64,000 bases of DNA from CBDBND01 sp965207985 (GCA_965207985.1 CBDBND010000030.1:1-64000); one strand, 5' to 3'; counted from the stretch's first letter, positions 19,589 to 28,284 are shown. Made by a program: numbers and translations. Notes: generated from the sequence alone by a model not told the origin.

Positions 19589-19672
19589 GACCTGTCCCTT
19601 CCGAAAACCTTATCCGTGGGCCTTCATAATGCAACCGTCCAGATGTGGATGAGGTTTTCGAAAGGGACAGGT
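19589..19672. repeat. Small inverted-repeat element, about 85 bp
   Basis: Bounded by ACCTGTCCCTTCCGAAAACC and GGTTTTCGAAAGGGACAGGT, inverted copies differing by one base. The enclosed sequence is too short for a gene. A similar end (GGTTCTCGAAAGGGACAGGT) occurs alone at about 37740 just before the vanX-like gene, so this is a dispersed non-coding element or a solo IS end. Confidence 0.5.
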
Positions 19673-19784
19673 TAGGGTCAACTCTCTTGGGCTGTTGTTT
19701 CCTGGGTTTGGGTACTAAAACATTGGTTCGCTTGGAATTGACCAAGCAAGACGTAGCTCGGACCGTCGAAAACTCGCCTCACTA
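19670..19784 (-). repeat. Partial, diverged MITE copy (reverse orientation)
   Basis: From GGTTAGGGTCAACTCTCTTG to CACTAG this matches, with scattered changes, the reverse complement of the inner part of the 164-bp MITE at 53963-54126. Both terminal repeats are gone: one side runs into the small inverted-repeat element, the other is cut at the CTAG motif by an IS427-group fragment. The same CTAG is the insertion point in the copy at 33.9 kb. Confidence 0.7.
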
Positions 19785-20095
19785 GGGTCTGTTGACATTT
19801 AACGCATGGCGATGATGGTTGCGACGAGGTTGCAGTTTGCGGCGTAGCTGATGTCGGTCTTGTCGTAGCGTGTTGCGATGCCACGGAATTCCTTGATCTT
19901 GGCGAAGTAGTTTTCGATCAGATGTCGCCAGCGGTACATGTGCTTGTCGTAGGCCGCCGGCCGCTTCCTGTTGGCGAGCGAGGGAATGACGGCGCTTGCG
20001 CCACGTTGGTCCAGTTGCTCTCGCAGCCAGCCGGCATCGAATGCCTTGTCGGCGATGAGGGCATCGAAGTGAACGTCGTCGACCAACGGCTGCAG
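19785..20095 (-). pseudogene. IS5-family (IS427-group) transposase, C-terminal remnant
   Basis: Begins with the IS end GGGTCTGTTGACATTTA directly after TA (19783-19784). It encodes VDDVHFDALIADKAFDAGW, SAVIPSLANRKRP, HLIENYFAKIKEFRG and NLVATIIAMR, the end of the DDE domain. It is nearly the same as the element at 47100-50744 but stops at about 20095, where unrelated sequence begins. It is an inactive truncated copy. Confidence 0.85.
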
Positions 20096-20341
20096 GAACG
20101 TCTTCTCTCACGTGCCGGCCACAAAGCGTTAACGGGAGTTCCCCTGCACACCGCCAAGCGCGAAGTTCTGGTCCACGACTATGTCGACGGTGCCGTGTCG
20201 GCCCTCATGCGCATGAGCGAAAAACGCGTGCGAGGTTACGAGAGCCTCGGCTATTCCGTCGAGAGGTCGGTCGCCGCATCGTCGCCGGAGACCGCCGACG
20301 ATGACTTGTTGCGGCATACCGGCCAGTCGGAGGTCCCATAA
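20096..20341 (+). pseudogene. Unidentified gene 3' end
   Basis: After the IS fragment the plus frame reads RLLSRAGHKALTGVPLHTAK, then VSALMRMSEKRVRGYESLGY and ends RHTGQSEVP. Codon use looks like real coding sequence and the start is missing, so this is probably the 3' end of a gene cut by the IS copy. I do not recognise it. Confidence 0.35.
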
Positions 20342-20398
20342 TGCGAACCATCGCTCTCAGAACCGCGGCGCCGCGCCGAGAGAAATTTGGGTAGTGTG

Positions 20399-21055
20399 TC
20401 AGTTTGAATTTCTTTTCTTGTAGGGACCACGTGGTCCAGGCTTGGGCGCGGCTTCATCAACGAGCGCAATTATATCTTCGATTTCCCAAAGCCTATCAGT
20501 AACGCCAGCGGCCATTGCAGGGCTGATCCGGTCCATCCGAATTGAGGATGAAACCGGTCCGGCGCATCTCGCAGAAGAAATCCGAACCGCGATATTCCCG
20601 CGTCCAACGCTAGTGATTCCAGCGGTAGCTCTGCCACAAGGAGACACGGCCATAGGCTGTCTGCTCCGCCGCGTAGGAATTGGTCGGGCTGGTGCGGGAG
20701 TCTACCGGGAAGTAAATTCCACCCGGTTTTACCAAGCGTGCGGATTCATGGATGATGTTATAGGTCGCCTTTTCAGGCACCTCGTGATGAAGAATGTATG
20801 GGGTGACGATGTCGAAGTAGTCATCCGGAAATCCGGTTTCTTCAGCCGGAGCATGACGGAAGTTCACATCCGCACCCATGTCGACGGCACGCATATGGGC
20901 GTAGCGCACCATGGGCGCGCCAATGTCCAATCCCCACACTTCTGCATCTGGGAACCGCTGTTTCAAAGCAACAACTCGTTGTCCGCAACTGCATCCCGCA
21001 TCGAGAATGCACCGCTCATTACCATCGGCTGGGACAGGAACGGCTTCGGCCAATC
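20399..21055 (-). pseudogene. Class I SAM-dependent methyltransferase, decayed
   Basis: The SAM-binding core is clear: CILDAGCSCGQRVVALK (motif I), EVWGLDIGAPMV, EETGFPDDYFDIVTPY and RLVKPGGIYFPVDS. The N-terminus is lost at about 21055 where an IS630 relic joins. Near the C-terminus the frame meets a TAG after QSYRWNH, then continues in frame as REYRGSDFFCEMRRTGFI. A one-base shift near 20530 then leads to DRLWEIEDIIALVDEAAP and the end PGPRGPYKKRNSN. At least three lesions make it non-functional. It lies on the same strand as, and just downstream of, the FAAL gene, so it was probably part of the lipid cluster. Confidence 0.75.
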
Positions 21056-21057
21056 GG

Positions 21058-21532
21058 TAAGTGGCGGCGCCGGTTTGCCGAGCGCCGCGTAGACGGCCTC
21101 CACGACGAGCCACGCTCGGGCGCGCAGCGGTAGATCGGCGATGAACAGATCGCCGAGGTGGTGACCCGCACCCTGGAGGAGACGCCGCACGACGGCACCC
21201 ACAAGACCCCGGCCGTGCAACGCTGGCTGGCCCGGCACCCGCGCTGGCACGTCCACTTCACTCCCACCGGGGCCTCCTGGCTGAACCAGGTGGAACGCTT
21301 CTTTGCGGTGCTCACTGAAAAACAGCTGCGCCGCGGCGTTCATCGCTCCACGCAGGAGCTTGAACAAGCCATCCGCGACTACATCGACACCGTCAACGCC
21401 AACCCCAGGCCCTTCCGGTGGACCGAGTCCGCCGACGACATCCTCGCCACCATCAAACGCTTCTGCCTGCGCACCCTCAACACCGCCCAGAGGCAGCACG
21501 AACTCATCAAAACTTCAGAATCAGGACACTGA
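21058..21532 (+). pseudogene. IS630-family transposase, internally deleted
   Basis: Reads KWRRRFAERRVDGLHDEPR, then an in-frame TAG, then IGDEQIAEVVTRTLEETP. It jumps after HDGTH to KTPAVQRWLARHPRWHVHF and GASWLNQVERFFAVLTEKQL, ending TSESGH. The central catalytic part is deleted. Its last 160 bases reappear in inverted orientation at 23454-23622, so the FAAL gene lies between two inverted IS630 3' ends. Confidence 0.85.
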
Positions 21533-21580
21533 TCAATGTTGTGATCAGTGCCGTCGGCTACCACTTCCGCCTCCTCCAAA

Positions 21581-23317
21581 CTACCGTGGGTCGACGAGCG
21601 GTTCGATTTCACCCTTAAGAAAACTCGCCTTTGCCTTGCCGCGGGCCAGTTTGCCGGAGGAGGTTTTGGGTAGACTGCGTGGCGGCACGAGTATGACATG
21701 GCATGTGAGCCCGATCTGATCTTGAACACGGGAGCGGACTTCATTGACTAAAGCGGTACGAATACCGGGGTCAGACGGCCGGCATTGCACGAGTACGGTC
21801 GGCTGTTCGCTGCCGTCGTCATCCTCAAGGGTAAACGCTGCCGCGTCTCCGGAACGCATGCCGTCAAGATGCTCGACCGTCCACTCAATGTCCTGCGGCC
21901 AGTAATTGCGGCCATTGACGATCATCATGTCCTTCGCCCGACCGACGATGACCAACTGGTCGCCGTGAAAATAACCTAGATCGCCCGTATCCAACCAGCC
22001 ATCTTTGAGGCATTCGGCTGTCGCCTCGGGATCGTTGAAATAACCTTGCATGACGCTCGGACCCGAGACGAAGACACGGCCGATATTTCGGTCGCTCATC
22101 ATCACCCCCCCGTCCTCATCTCGGATTTCGACCGTGTGTCCGTCAATGACGGAGCCGCAGGCAACAAATGTCCTGCCTGCACCGGATCCGTCATCGGGCA
22201 CGGTTACGGCGCGGTGATGGTCGCCCATCTCCTGCTTGGAAATGTGATCCATGATCATGCCGGTACCGGGCAGGCTAAAACACACACCCGACACACACTC
22301 TGCCAAACCATATGACGCGTTGAAGGCTTTTTCAGAGAATCCGCTTGAACCAAAAACTTCGGCAAAGGCTTGCATCACCTTTGGTTTGATCATCTCACCA
22401 CCGATCCCGGCGATGTGCCAATTGGAAAGATCAAGGTTCGGGACTGTTGTGGTGGCGGATGCAAAGCGTCGGGCGCAAAGCTCATACCCGAAACTTGGGC
22501 TGTAAGACACCGTCCCCTTGTTTTCACTGAGAATGCGCAACCAGGTCACTGGCCGCCGCACAAATTCTTCGGTCGGGAGGTAGTCAACGGACCTCTGCGA
22601 TGCCGGGCCGCCGATCACGAATCCAATCAGACCCATGTCGTGATAGAATGGCAACCAGGACACACCCCTTTCTTGTGTCGATACATTTACGGCGTTGACC
22701 ATGGCCCTGCAATTGGCCATGAGGTTGGCATGTGTGACAGCCACTCCCTTGGGAAAGCGCGTGCTGCCTGAACTGTATTGGATGTAGCACAGTTCGTCCG
22801 GCTGACCCGGAGAGAGGTCATCGCTCGCCTTTTTGGCCATGAGGTCATTAAGGGTTCCGACCATCTTCAACGTCAGATCTTCGGTCGCCTCTTCAACAAA
22901 CGGGATAAAGTCTTCCGGGGTAATGACCATGACCGATCCGGACGACGTAATCTGATTGCGGATTTGATCCACATACGCCTCGCGCTGGCCAAAGGCCACC
23001 GGCATGGCCATGGGGACGGGAATGACGCCGGCGTATTGACAGGCAAAAAACACGATGAGAAATGCCGGTGCCGTTTCTGCCAGTAACGCCACTCTGTCAC
23101 CATGCTGAACACCGCTACCGACGATATGCCGTGCCGCCTCCTTAGCTTTCGCTGATAGCTCGGTATAAGGCAAGACCGCAGTCAACTTTCCTCTCGCCGA
23201 GTAGAAATTGAACCCGGTCTCTCCTTGGGCTGCATAATCAAGTGCTTCCGGCAGTGTAGAAAAATCAGCCAGACGCAGTTGGAGAGTGCTGTTCTCAGTG
23301 GGCGTAGGTTGGAGCAT
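21581..23317 (-). CDS. Fatty acyl-AMP ligase (FAAL)
   Basis: 578 residues of the adenylate-forming superfamily. It activates a fatty acid as acyl-AMP and hands it to an acyl carrier protein, typically that of a polyketide synthase. The A3 loop YIQYSSGSTRFPKG (178-191) and WLPFYHDMGLIGFVI are characteristic of FAAL rather than acyl-CoA synthetases; SYGLAE and GWLDTGDLGY follow, and the C-terminal catalytic lysine is in PKTSSGKLARG (Lys556). The gene is intact although both sides are IS630 debris. It is probably the starter-loading enzyme for the PKS encoded 7 kb away on the same strand. No strong ribosome site precedes the ATG. A stand-alone ACP was not found in the window. Confidence 0.9.
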   Translation of the reverse strand: MLQPTPTENSTLQLRLADFSTLPEALDYAAQGETGFNFYSARGKLTAVLPYTELSAKAKEAARHIVGSGVQHGDRVALLAETAPAFLIVFFACQYAGVIPVPMAMPVAFGQREAYVDQIRNQITSSGSVMVITPEDFIPFVEEATEDLTLKMVGTLNDLMAKKASDDLSPGQPDELCYIQYSSGSTRFPKGVAVTHANLMANCRAMVNAVNVSTQERGVSWLPFYHDMGLIGFVIGGPASQRSVDYLPTEEFVRRPVTWLRILSENKGTVSYSPSFGYELCARRFASATTTVPNLDLSNWHIAGIGGEMIKPKVMQAFAEVFGSSGFSEKAFNASYGLAECVSGVCFSLPGTGMIMDHISKQEMGDHHRAVTVPDDGSGAGRTFVACGSVIDGHTVEIRDEDGGVMMSDRNIGRVFVSGPSVMQGYFNDPEATAECLKDGWLDTGDLGYFHGDQLVIVGRAKDMMIVNGRNYWPQDIEWTVEHLDGMRSGDAAAFTLEDDDGSEQPTVLVQCRPSDPGIRTALVNEVRSRVQDQIGLTCHVILVPPRSLPKTSSGKLARGKAKASFLKGEIEPLVDPR

Positions 23318-23453
23318 GGATGAAGTTATGGAAATGGAAGAGTAAAACAGTACTTACTTACACAAGCTTTTGGAAAAGCGATAGCGGAAACTGGACGCCT
23401 CATTGATATTCTACATGCCGTGCCCTTCGATAATTCGATCATGTGACACTAGG

Positions 23454-23622
23454 GAGATCAGTGTCCCGATTCTGAAGTTTTGATGAGTTCGTGCTGCCTC
23501 TGGGCGATGTTGAGGGTGCGCAGGCAGAAGCGTTTGATGGTGGCGAAGATGTCGTCGGCGGACTCGGTCCACCGGAAGGGCCTGGAGTTGGCGTTGACGG
23601 TGTCGATGTAGTCGCGGATGGG
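23454..23622 (-). pseudogene. IS630-family transposase, 3' end only
   Basis: Minus-strand frame IRDYIDTVNANSRPFRWTES, then IKRFCLRTLNIAQRQHELIK and TSESGH before the stop at 23454. It matches the last part of the IS630 relic at 21371-21532 but is inverted. The shared end is GACACTGATC. It is cut at 23622 by the start of an IS66-type relic. Confidence 0.85.
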
Positions 23623-24490
23623 TACTGTCAGACTAAATTGGCTTGTGCCAGGAAGTAAGGTCTCTTAGCCTTCGGGGATGCACAATCCTTTTCGTTACTT
23701 CAATAGTTCGCCCGAGGTCATCCGTAGCGTTGTGATGCTGTATGTGCGATTTCCACTGTCCCTGAGTGATCGACCGAGGCCGCTCGCGGATCGTGAAAGT
23801 GTACCGCGAGGGGGAGCGCGTGGCCGAATCGCTACGCAAGCAGTTCGACCGGCACCTCGCGGCGGCCAGGCAGTTAGTGGAGGCGCGAGCGGGCACGATA
23901 GCGTGGCTGCGCGAGCGCAACGGCCGGCTGCGTGCAGCGGTCGTTCGGGCGACGGAGCTGATCGCGTCGCTTCGAGAGAAGAATGCCCGGCTGCGCGCGG
24001 AGGTTCGGGATCTGAAGTGCAAGAACGCGGCGCTGGTCTCGCGGGTCGAGAAGCTGGAAGTCGACCTCGACAAGCTGCGCTCGACCCGGAGCGTCCTGTC
24101 GAAGGCGCTTTACGGCAGCAGGAGCGAGCGGCAGAAGAAGCCGGGCACCGGGCGCAAGCCCTATGTGGCCAACGGCGAGCGCTGCATCACTCTCTTCGAG
24201 ATTGATGTCGAGGCCTACGAGAACACCATCGTCCGGTCGCGCTGGCGGCGGACTTGCGACTGCGCCTCCGCGCCGCGGGAGGTGACCGCGCCGCCGGTGA
24301 CGCGGCTGTTCGAGACCACGCCCTACGGGATCAGCGTCTGGACGTGCATGCTCTACGAACGCTTCATCTGCTGCCGGCCGCTGCACCGGGTCGCGGCCTG
24401 GCTGGCCGACATGGGGCTGACGATCTCGCTGGGGACCCTGGCCGACAGCATCAAGCGCTTCGTGCCGCTGCTTGATGAACGCCTGAGTTA
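23623..24490 (+). pseudogene. IS66-family transposase, N-terminal part
   Basis: Starts with an end-like GTACTGTCAGACTAAATTGG. The open frame from 23766 encodes a long coiled coil (ESLRKQFDRHLAAARQLVEA, then ELIASLREKNARLRAEVRDL), the SKALYGSRSERQKKPG motif, a zinc-finger-like RRTCDC and the start of the catalytic region (FETTPYGISVWTCMLYERF, LHRVAAWLADMGLTISLGTL). This is the order of IS66 TnpC. It breaks off after FVPLLDERLSYL, where a recombinase fragment follows; a further piece of an IS66 transposase is at 24857-25003. Confidence 0.8.
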
Positions 24491-24738
24491 CCTCCGGCAT
24501 TGCGCAGAAGCAGGATCCCGGCCATACGAGCGCCTGCCATTTGCTTCAGGCCGGTGTCGATCTGAATACAATCCGCGCCTGGCTGGGTCATGCGAGCCTC
24601 GATACCGCCAACATCTACGCCGAGATCGATCTCGAGATGAAGGCCAAGGCGTTGGCGCTGTGCGATGCCGCGGAGGACGGACCGGATCGTCCGTGGAAGG
24701 AGAACAAGGGGCTGATGGCCTTCCTTGACACGCTCTGA
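24491..24738 (+). pseudogene. Tyrosine recombinase/integrase, C-terminal fragment
   Basis: In-frame text DPGHTSACHLLQAGVDLNTI, then RAWLGHASLDTANIYAEID (the tyrosine is in IYAE), then KAKALALCD and the end GLMAFLDTL. This is the last part of a phage-integrase-type enzyme with the GH and catalytic Tyr motifs; the rest of the catalytic domain is absent. It is inserted into or joined with the IS66 relic. Confidence 0.8.
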
Positions 24739-24830
24739 ATGCAGGAGAATATGTTGCGGAAAGATGGAGAGTTCTCATGTGTGGCGGGATGATCCAGCCT
24801 GTCCGCAACATATTTCTGGCCGCAACATAT

Positions 24831-24862
24831 GCCCAGAGATGTTGCACGCAACATCTCTGGGC
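24831..24862. repeat. Perfect 15-bp palindrome
   Basis: GCCCAGAGATGTTGC, two bases, then its exact reverse complement GCAACATCTCTGGGC. Further copies of the ATGTTGCG/CGCAACAT core occur at about 24752, 24803 and 24821, so the 24.75-24.86 kb stretch is built of short inverted repeats, as at the ends of a recombinase-type element. It marks the boundary between the integrase fragment and the second IS66 piece. Confidence 0.75.
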
Positions 24863-25003
24863 GCATCAAAGGCGCTCGTTCATCGACTGCGCGGCCGGGC
24901 GTGTGCGGCTCAGGCGCTGGTGCGAGGGATGGATCGAGCAGATCGCGGACATCTACCGGCTCAACGCTGCGCGGCTGGAGCATTCCCGTCAAGCACTGTT
25001 TTC
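24857..25003 (+). pseudogene. IS66-family transposase, internal piece
   Basis: Reads HQRRSFIDCAAGRVRLRRWC, then EGWIEQIADIYRLNAARLEH: the region of IS66 transposases just after the third catalytic motif. It may be the continuation of the relic at 23.6-24.5 kb with the middle replaced by the integrase fragment. Confidence 0.7.
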
Positions 25004-25269
25004 CCATAAACGAGCGTCGCGATACGATCATTCGTTCGCGAAGCGTCGGCGCCAACAGCAGGTTGCATCTTGTGCGTGCATCATCGGGAACCGCGTCCCG
25101 GCGAGGGGACACCGGTGGATCGCCCACCTTCAAGCGCGACTCTTTCCTCCTCTCATTGCCATCTGCCGATGGGATGCAGTCGCGCCTATGCCGTGCGAAG
25201 GGCCATCGCCCCCTCGCGCGTGAATCGGAACTCGGTGCCATCCCGCCACATCCGGTGGAGCACCACGCC
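25004..25269. other. Mosaic region, no gene recognised
   Basis: GC-rich sequence between IS66 and IS110/IS3 pieces. Open frames exist on both strands but none resembles a known family. It is probably rearranged IS or intergenic DNA. Confidence 0.4.
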
Positions 25270-25348
25270 GACGCGTCGGGCCTTCGGCATCCCGGCGATC
25301 CGTCTTAATCGGCATCGCCTTCAGCGCACCCTTCGCCTGCCGGGTCAC
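25270..25348 (-). pseudogene. IS110-family transposase, short fragment
   Basis: Minus frame TRQAKGALKAMPIKTDRRDA, followed by EG, the highly conserved segment of IS110 transposases carrying the second acidic residue of the DEDD set. Only about 25 codons are left. Confidence 0.6.
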
Positions 25349-25618
25349 CCGCAGACACAGGGCAAGATCGAGCGGTGGGATCAGACCCTGAAGAACCGCA
25401 TCCTGTTAGAGAACTACTTCCTGCCGGGCGATCTCAAGGCCAAGATCGGGCGCTTCGTCGCCTACTACAATCACCACCGCTACCACGAGAGCCTGAGCAA
25501 TCTGACGCCCGCCGACGTCTACTTCGGGCGCGGCGAAACCATCTTACTCGAAAGGGAGAGAATCAAACGAAACACCATCAACCAACGGCGCTTGCAGCAC
25601 CGCAAAACCGCCGCCTAA
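25344..25618 (+). pseudogene. IS3-family transposase, C-terminal fragment
   Basis: Reads GHPQTQGKIERWDQTLKNRI, then LLENYFLPGDLKAKIGRFVA, YYNHHRYHESLSNLTPADVY and ends QRRLQHRKTAA. It holds the last catalytic Glu (GKIERW) and the usual C-terminus of an integrase-core transposase. A short N-terminal HTH piece of an IS3-family transposase, possibly the same type, is at about 45.4 kb. Confidence 0.8.
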
Positions 25619-25865
25619 ACTGAAAACCAAGATGGGCCAAACTCTCTCTTAGTTTATCAACCCCCGCTGTCCCAAATACTCTGACGACGGACACTCGACA
25701 TTTTGTCTGAAAATGCCGTTAAAGGGGTTGTAGATCGGCAACCAAGTGGAATGTCATTCTAGGGAGTGTTAACGGCGGTGGAATAATGTCCCACGCGGAG
25801 CGGCCGGTTGGTCTGGTTCCGCCGGTACATAATCCCGCCGCCGTTGACATGGGGAGAAAGATTAG
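25619..25865. other. Non-coding stretch
   Basis: No gene seen. It ends with a ribosome-site-like GGGGAGAAAG at 25851-25860 that serves the relic start codon at 25866. Confidence 0.4.
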
Positions 25866-26025
25866 ATGAATTCGAAGCTTATGGGCCGTTTTTTTGGGCT
25901 CTACCATGATTGCTGGTCTCGCAGTCACCGCGAGCACTCCAACCTTCGCCCAAAACACTTATATCACCGGGGAGGAAGCGACTCATTACATTGATTTAAC
26001 TTATTTCAATTGGTCGAGTCTTTGA
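25866..26025 (+). pseudogene. Exported protein, 5' relic (signal peptide only)
   Basis: ATG at 25866 follows a GGGGAGAAAG ribosome site. The frame is shifted within a run of seven T at 25889-25895: removing one T restores MNSKLMGRFLGSTMIAGLAV, then TASTPTFAQNTY, a typical signal peptide with the cleavage motif TFA-Q. The frame ends after YFNWSSL at 26023. It looks like the start of a larger exported protein that was truncated, but a tiny exported peptide is possible. Confidence 0.4.
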
Positions 26026-26145
26026 TTGTGATCTAGTCTGATATCGAGTTGACAGCAATTGATTTTTGTTGAGGACAAAAAGGAAAACGATAAGGCTTTA
26101 GGCATCAGTGAAACGCCGGTACAGAGTAGGTCTTTTGACTCAATG

Positions 26146-28188
26146 TTTTATGTAGGTCGCATTTTCATAATCATGGTTGTGGTGTTTGCCTTGGCCGGAT
26201 GCGCCAATATTCTGCGAACACCGCTAACACAACCTCTTGATTTTAATGGGCAAACTGACGCCGATGAAGACGGCAAAGAGATCGTCCCCGGCTCAACGGC
26301 GCAAGCGCGAGAACGCATAACTTATGGAGATGGGCCCGATGTTCCTCTTTCCGTAACTATGGCCGAACCTTATTCCAGTGCGACACCGCCACCCCTCAGA
26401 GGAGAGAATATTGGTATAAATTTTAACGGCGTTGGCCTGGCCGCATTTGTCAACACTGTTTTCAATGAGATCTTAGGTGTGTCCTTTGAAATCGATGGCG
26501 ACGTCTTGGACAGGGAACAGTTGGTAACTCTGAGAACGGCGGACACCATGCCACCTGATGAGTTTTTCGAATTAGTTGTCCAAGTGCTTGAGAATTATGA
26601 TATCAGCGTTGTTTATCAAAGAGGCGTATACCGCATTGTTGAAAGAGACAGGTTTCAGAGAGATATACCTAGGATAATTCGTTCACGCACATTTCCCAGT
26701 GTGCCAGCAGATATGCGACCCATATTCTATTACGCCTCAGTGCACAACGTCCAAGCATCAATACTTCGCTCATGGATGGAACTTGCGCTTGGTGACCGAA
26801 TAAACGTCCTCTCCGTACCCAACGCCAATGCAATGCTGCTATTGGGACGCGCAGAAGACGTGGAAGCAGCCCTTGAAACGATAACTATATTGGATCAGCC
26901 GCACCTTGCCGGAAACCGTAGCGTTAAGATATCACCTGCCTTTTGGAGCGCGGAGCGACTGGTTGATCAGCTCGTCGAAGTCCTGACTGCAGAGGGTTAC
27001 TTCATTTCTAGAGGCACTGGGTCTGCAGCTAGTATAAAGCTTGTTGCGGTTCAGGCCTTGAACATCATAGTCGCTTTTTCTTCAAGCGAGGCAAATCTCC
27101 AACATGTGGTGCGATGGGCCGCTGAACTGGATCAGCCAAGTCAAACCATCGACACTCGGGGCGTCTATTACTATCAAGTCCAAAACACTAACGCAGAGGA
27201 GGTAGCGGACATTATAGACGAACTTCTTGGTTTCGAAGCGGAAGCTCCATCCTCCGACACGGGCCAAGCGGAGGCCGCGTCAGGACCAAAACTTATCGTT
27301 GATGCGAGCCGCAATGCCATTCTTTTTCAGGGAACTGCGGAGGAATATGCGCAATTTAGTTTGCTCATGGAGCAAATGGACCGTGCGCCTTTGGAAGTCT
27401 TGATCGAGGCTACAGTTGCCGAAGTAACGTTGGATGAGGGTCAAAGCCTAGGTGTAATCTTCGACTTTGACGACGGTACCGAAATGGTGTCCAACGCGTC
27501 AGCAATCCTCTCCGATGAAGGGCTAATGATAAGTCTGATCAGGGACACTGGCGACTTTGCGGCAACGATTAACGCGCTCGTGGATCAACAGCGCGTATCT
27601 ATTCTTTCCAGCCCTCGCCTCGTAACTTCGAGTGGAAGCACAGCATCCATGCAGGTTGGAACCCAAGTCCCTATAGTGACAACTCAGCAAACAGCTCCCG
27701 AAGGCACCGTTGCTGGCACCAGCAATATCCTTCAATCCATTCAATACCGTAATACAGGTGTCATTTTAACAATTGAGCCGACGATAAATTCAAGCCGAAG
27801 AGTCGAGCTAAGCGTATCCCAAGAGGTAAGCGACGCACAAAGCAACAACACATCTGATATCCAAAGCCCCATCATATTAACGAGAAGCATCAGCACCACT
27901 CTTGCATTGGATGACGGGGAAACAGTCTTACTTGGGGGTTTGATATCTGAAAACTATAGTGTGGGCGAGGCGGGGGTTCCTCTGTTAAAGGATATTCCGG
28001 TCATTGGTTCATTGTTTAAGAATCAATCGCAAAATGTCACTAAGACTGAGCTAATCGTTCTTCTTACACCTTATATAATTGACAGCCCGGAAACCTCGCA
28101 AGCGGTACGAGATGCGTTCAAAGCACAGCTTGGAGATTGGGCAAATCAACAAGAAACGCCTTCATCTACTTCGCACGCCTTTCAATAA
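26146..28188 (+). CDS. Secretin (GspD/PulD-like) lipoprotein
   Basis: Outer-membrane pore protein of the type II secretion/type IV pilus secretin family. The frame opens with a TTG at 26059, but the ATG at 26146 gives a proper lipoprotein signal (MFYVGRIFIIMVVVFALAGC, lipobox LAGC), so I place the start there. Periplasmic N-domains follow (FNGVGLAAFVNTVFNEILGV, then VPNANAMLLLGRAEDVEAAL), and the secretin core is at the end (VEATVAEVTLDEG-like stretch, LSSPRLVTSSGSTASMQVGT, VLLGGLISENYS, VPLLKDIPVIGSLFKN, TELIVLLTPYII). Base composition is clearly more AT-rich than in the neighbours. No other secretion genes are present: either it is an orphan, or its cluster was broken by the IS3 element 30 bases downstream. 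Confidence 0.88.
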   Translation, partial: FYVGRIFIIMVVVFALAGCANILRTPLTQPLDFNGQTDADEDGKEIVPGSTAQARERITYGDGPDVPLSVTMAEPYSSATPPPLRGENIGINFNGVGLAAFVNTVFNEILGVSFEIDGDVLDREQLVTLRTADTMPPDEFFELVVQVLENYDISVVYQRGVYRIVERDRFQRDIPRIIRSRTFPSVPADMRPIFYYASVHNVQASILRSWMELALGDRINVLSVPNANAMLLLGRAEDVEAALETITILDQPHLAGNRSVKISPAFWSAERLVDQLVEVLTAEGYFISRGTGSAASIKLVAVQALNIIVAFSSSEANLQHVVRWAAELDQPSQTIDTRGVYYYQVQNTNAEEVADIIDELLGFEAEAPSSDTGQAEAASGPKLIVDASRNAILFQGTAEEYAQFSLLMEQMDRAPLEVLIEATVAEVTLDEGQSLGVIFDFDDGTEMVSNASAILSDEGLMISLIRDTGDFAATINALVDQQRVSILSSPRLVTSSGSTASMQVGTQVPIVTTQQTAPEGTVAGTSNILQSIQYRNTGVILTIEPTINSSRRVELSVSQEVSDAQSNNTSDIQSPIILTRSISTTLALDDGETVLLGGLISENYSVGEAGVPLLKDIPVIGSLFKNQSQNVTKTELIVLLTPYIIDSPETSQAVRDAFKAQLGDWANQQETPSSTSHAFQ

Positions 28189-28284
28189 AATTTTTAGCGC
28201 TATTGCACTTTCGTAGTGTGAGGTGGTCCTGGAAAATCGGACAGTTGTTTAAGGTGTATTCCCCCGGTTACGGAGGAATACGAG

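Noticed and set aside
23623..25003. Intact IS66 element with TnpA/TnpB/TnpC
   Set aside because: No TnpA or TnpB found, TnpC is cut twice and joined to integrase sequence.
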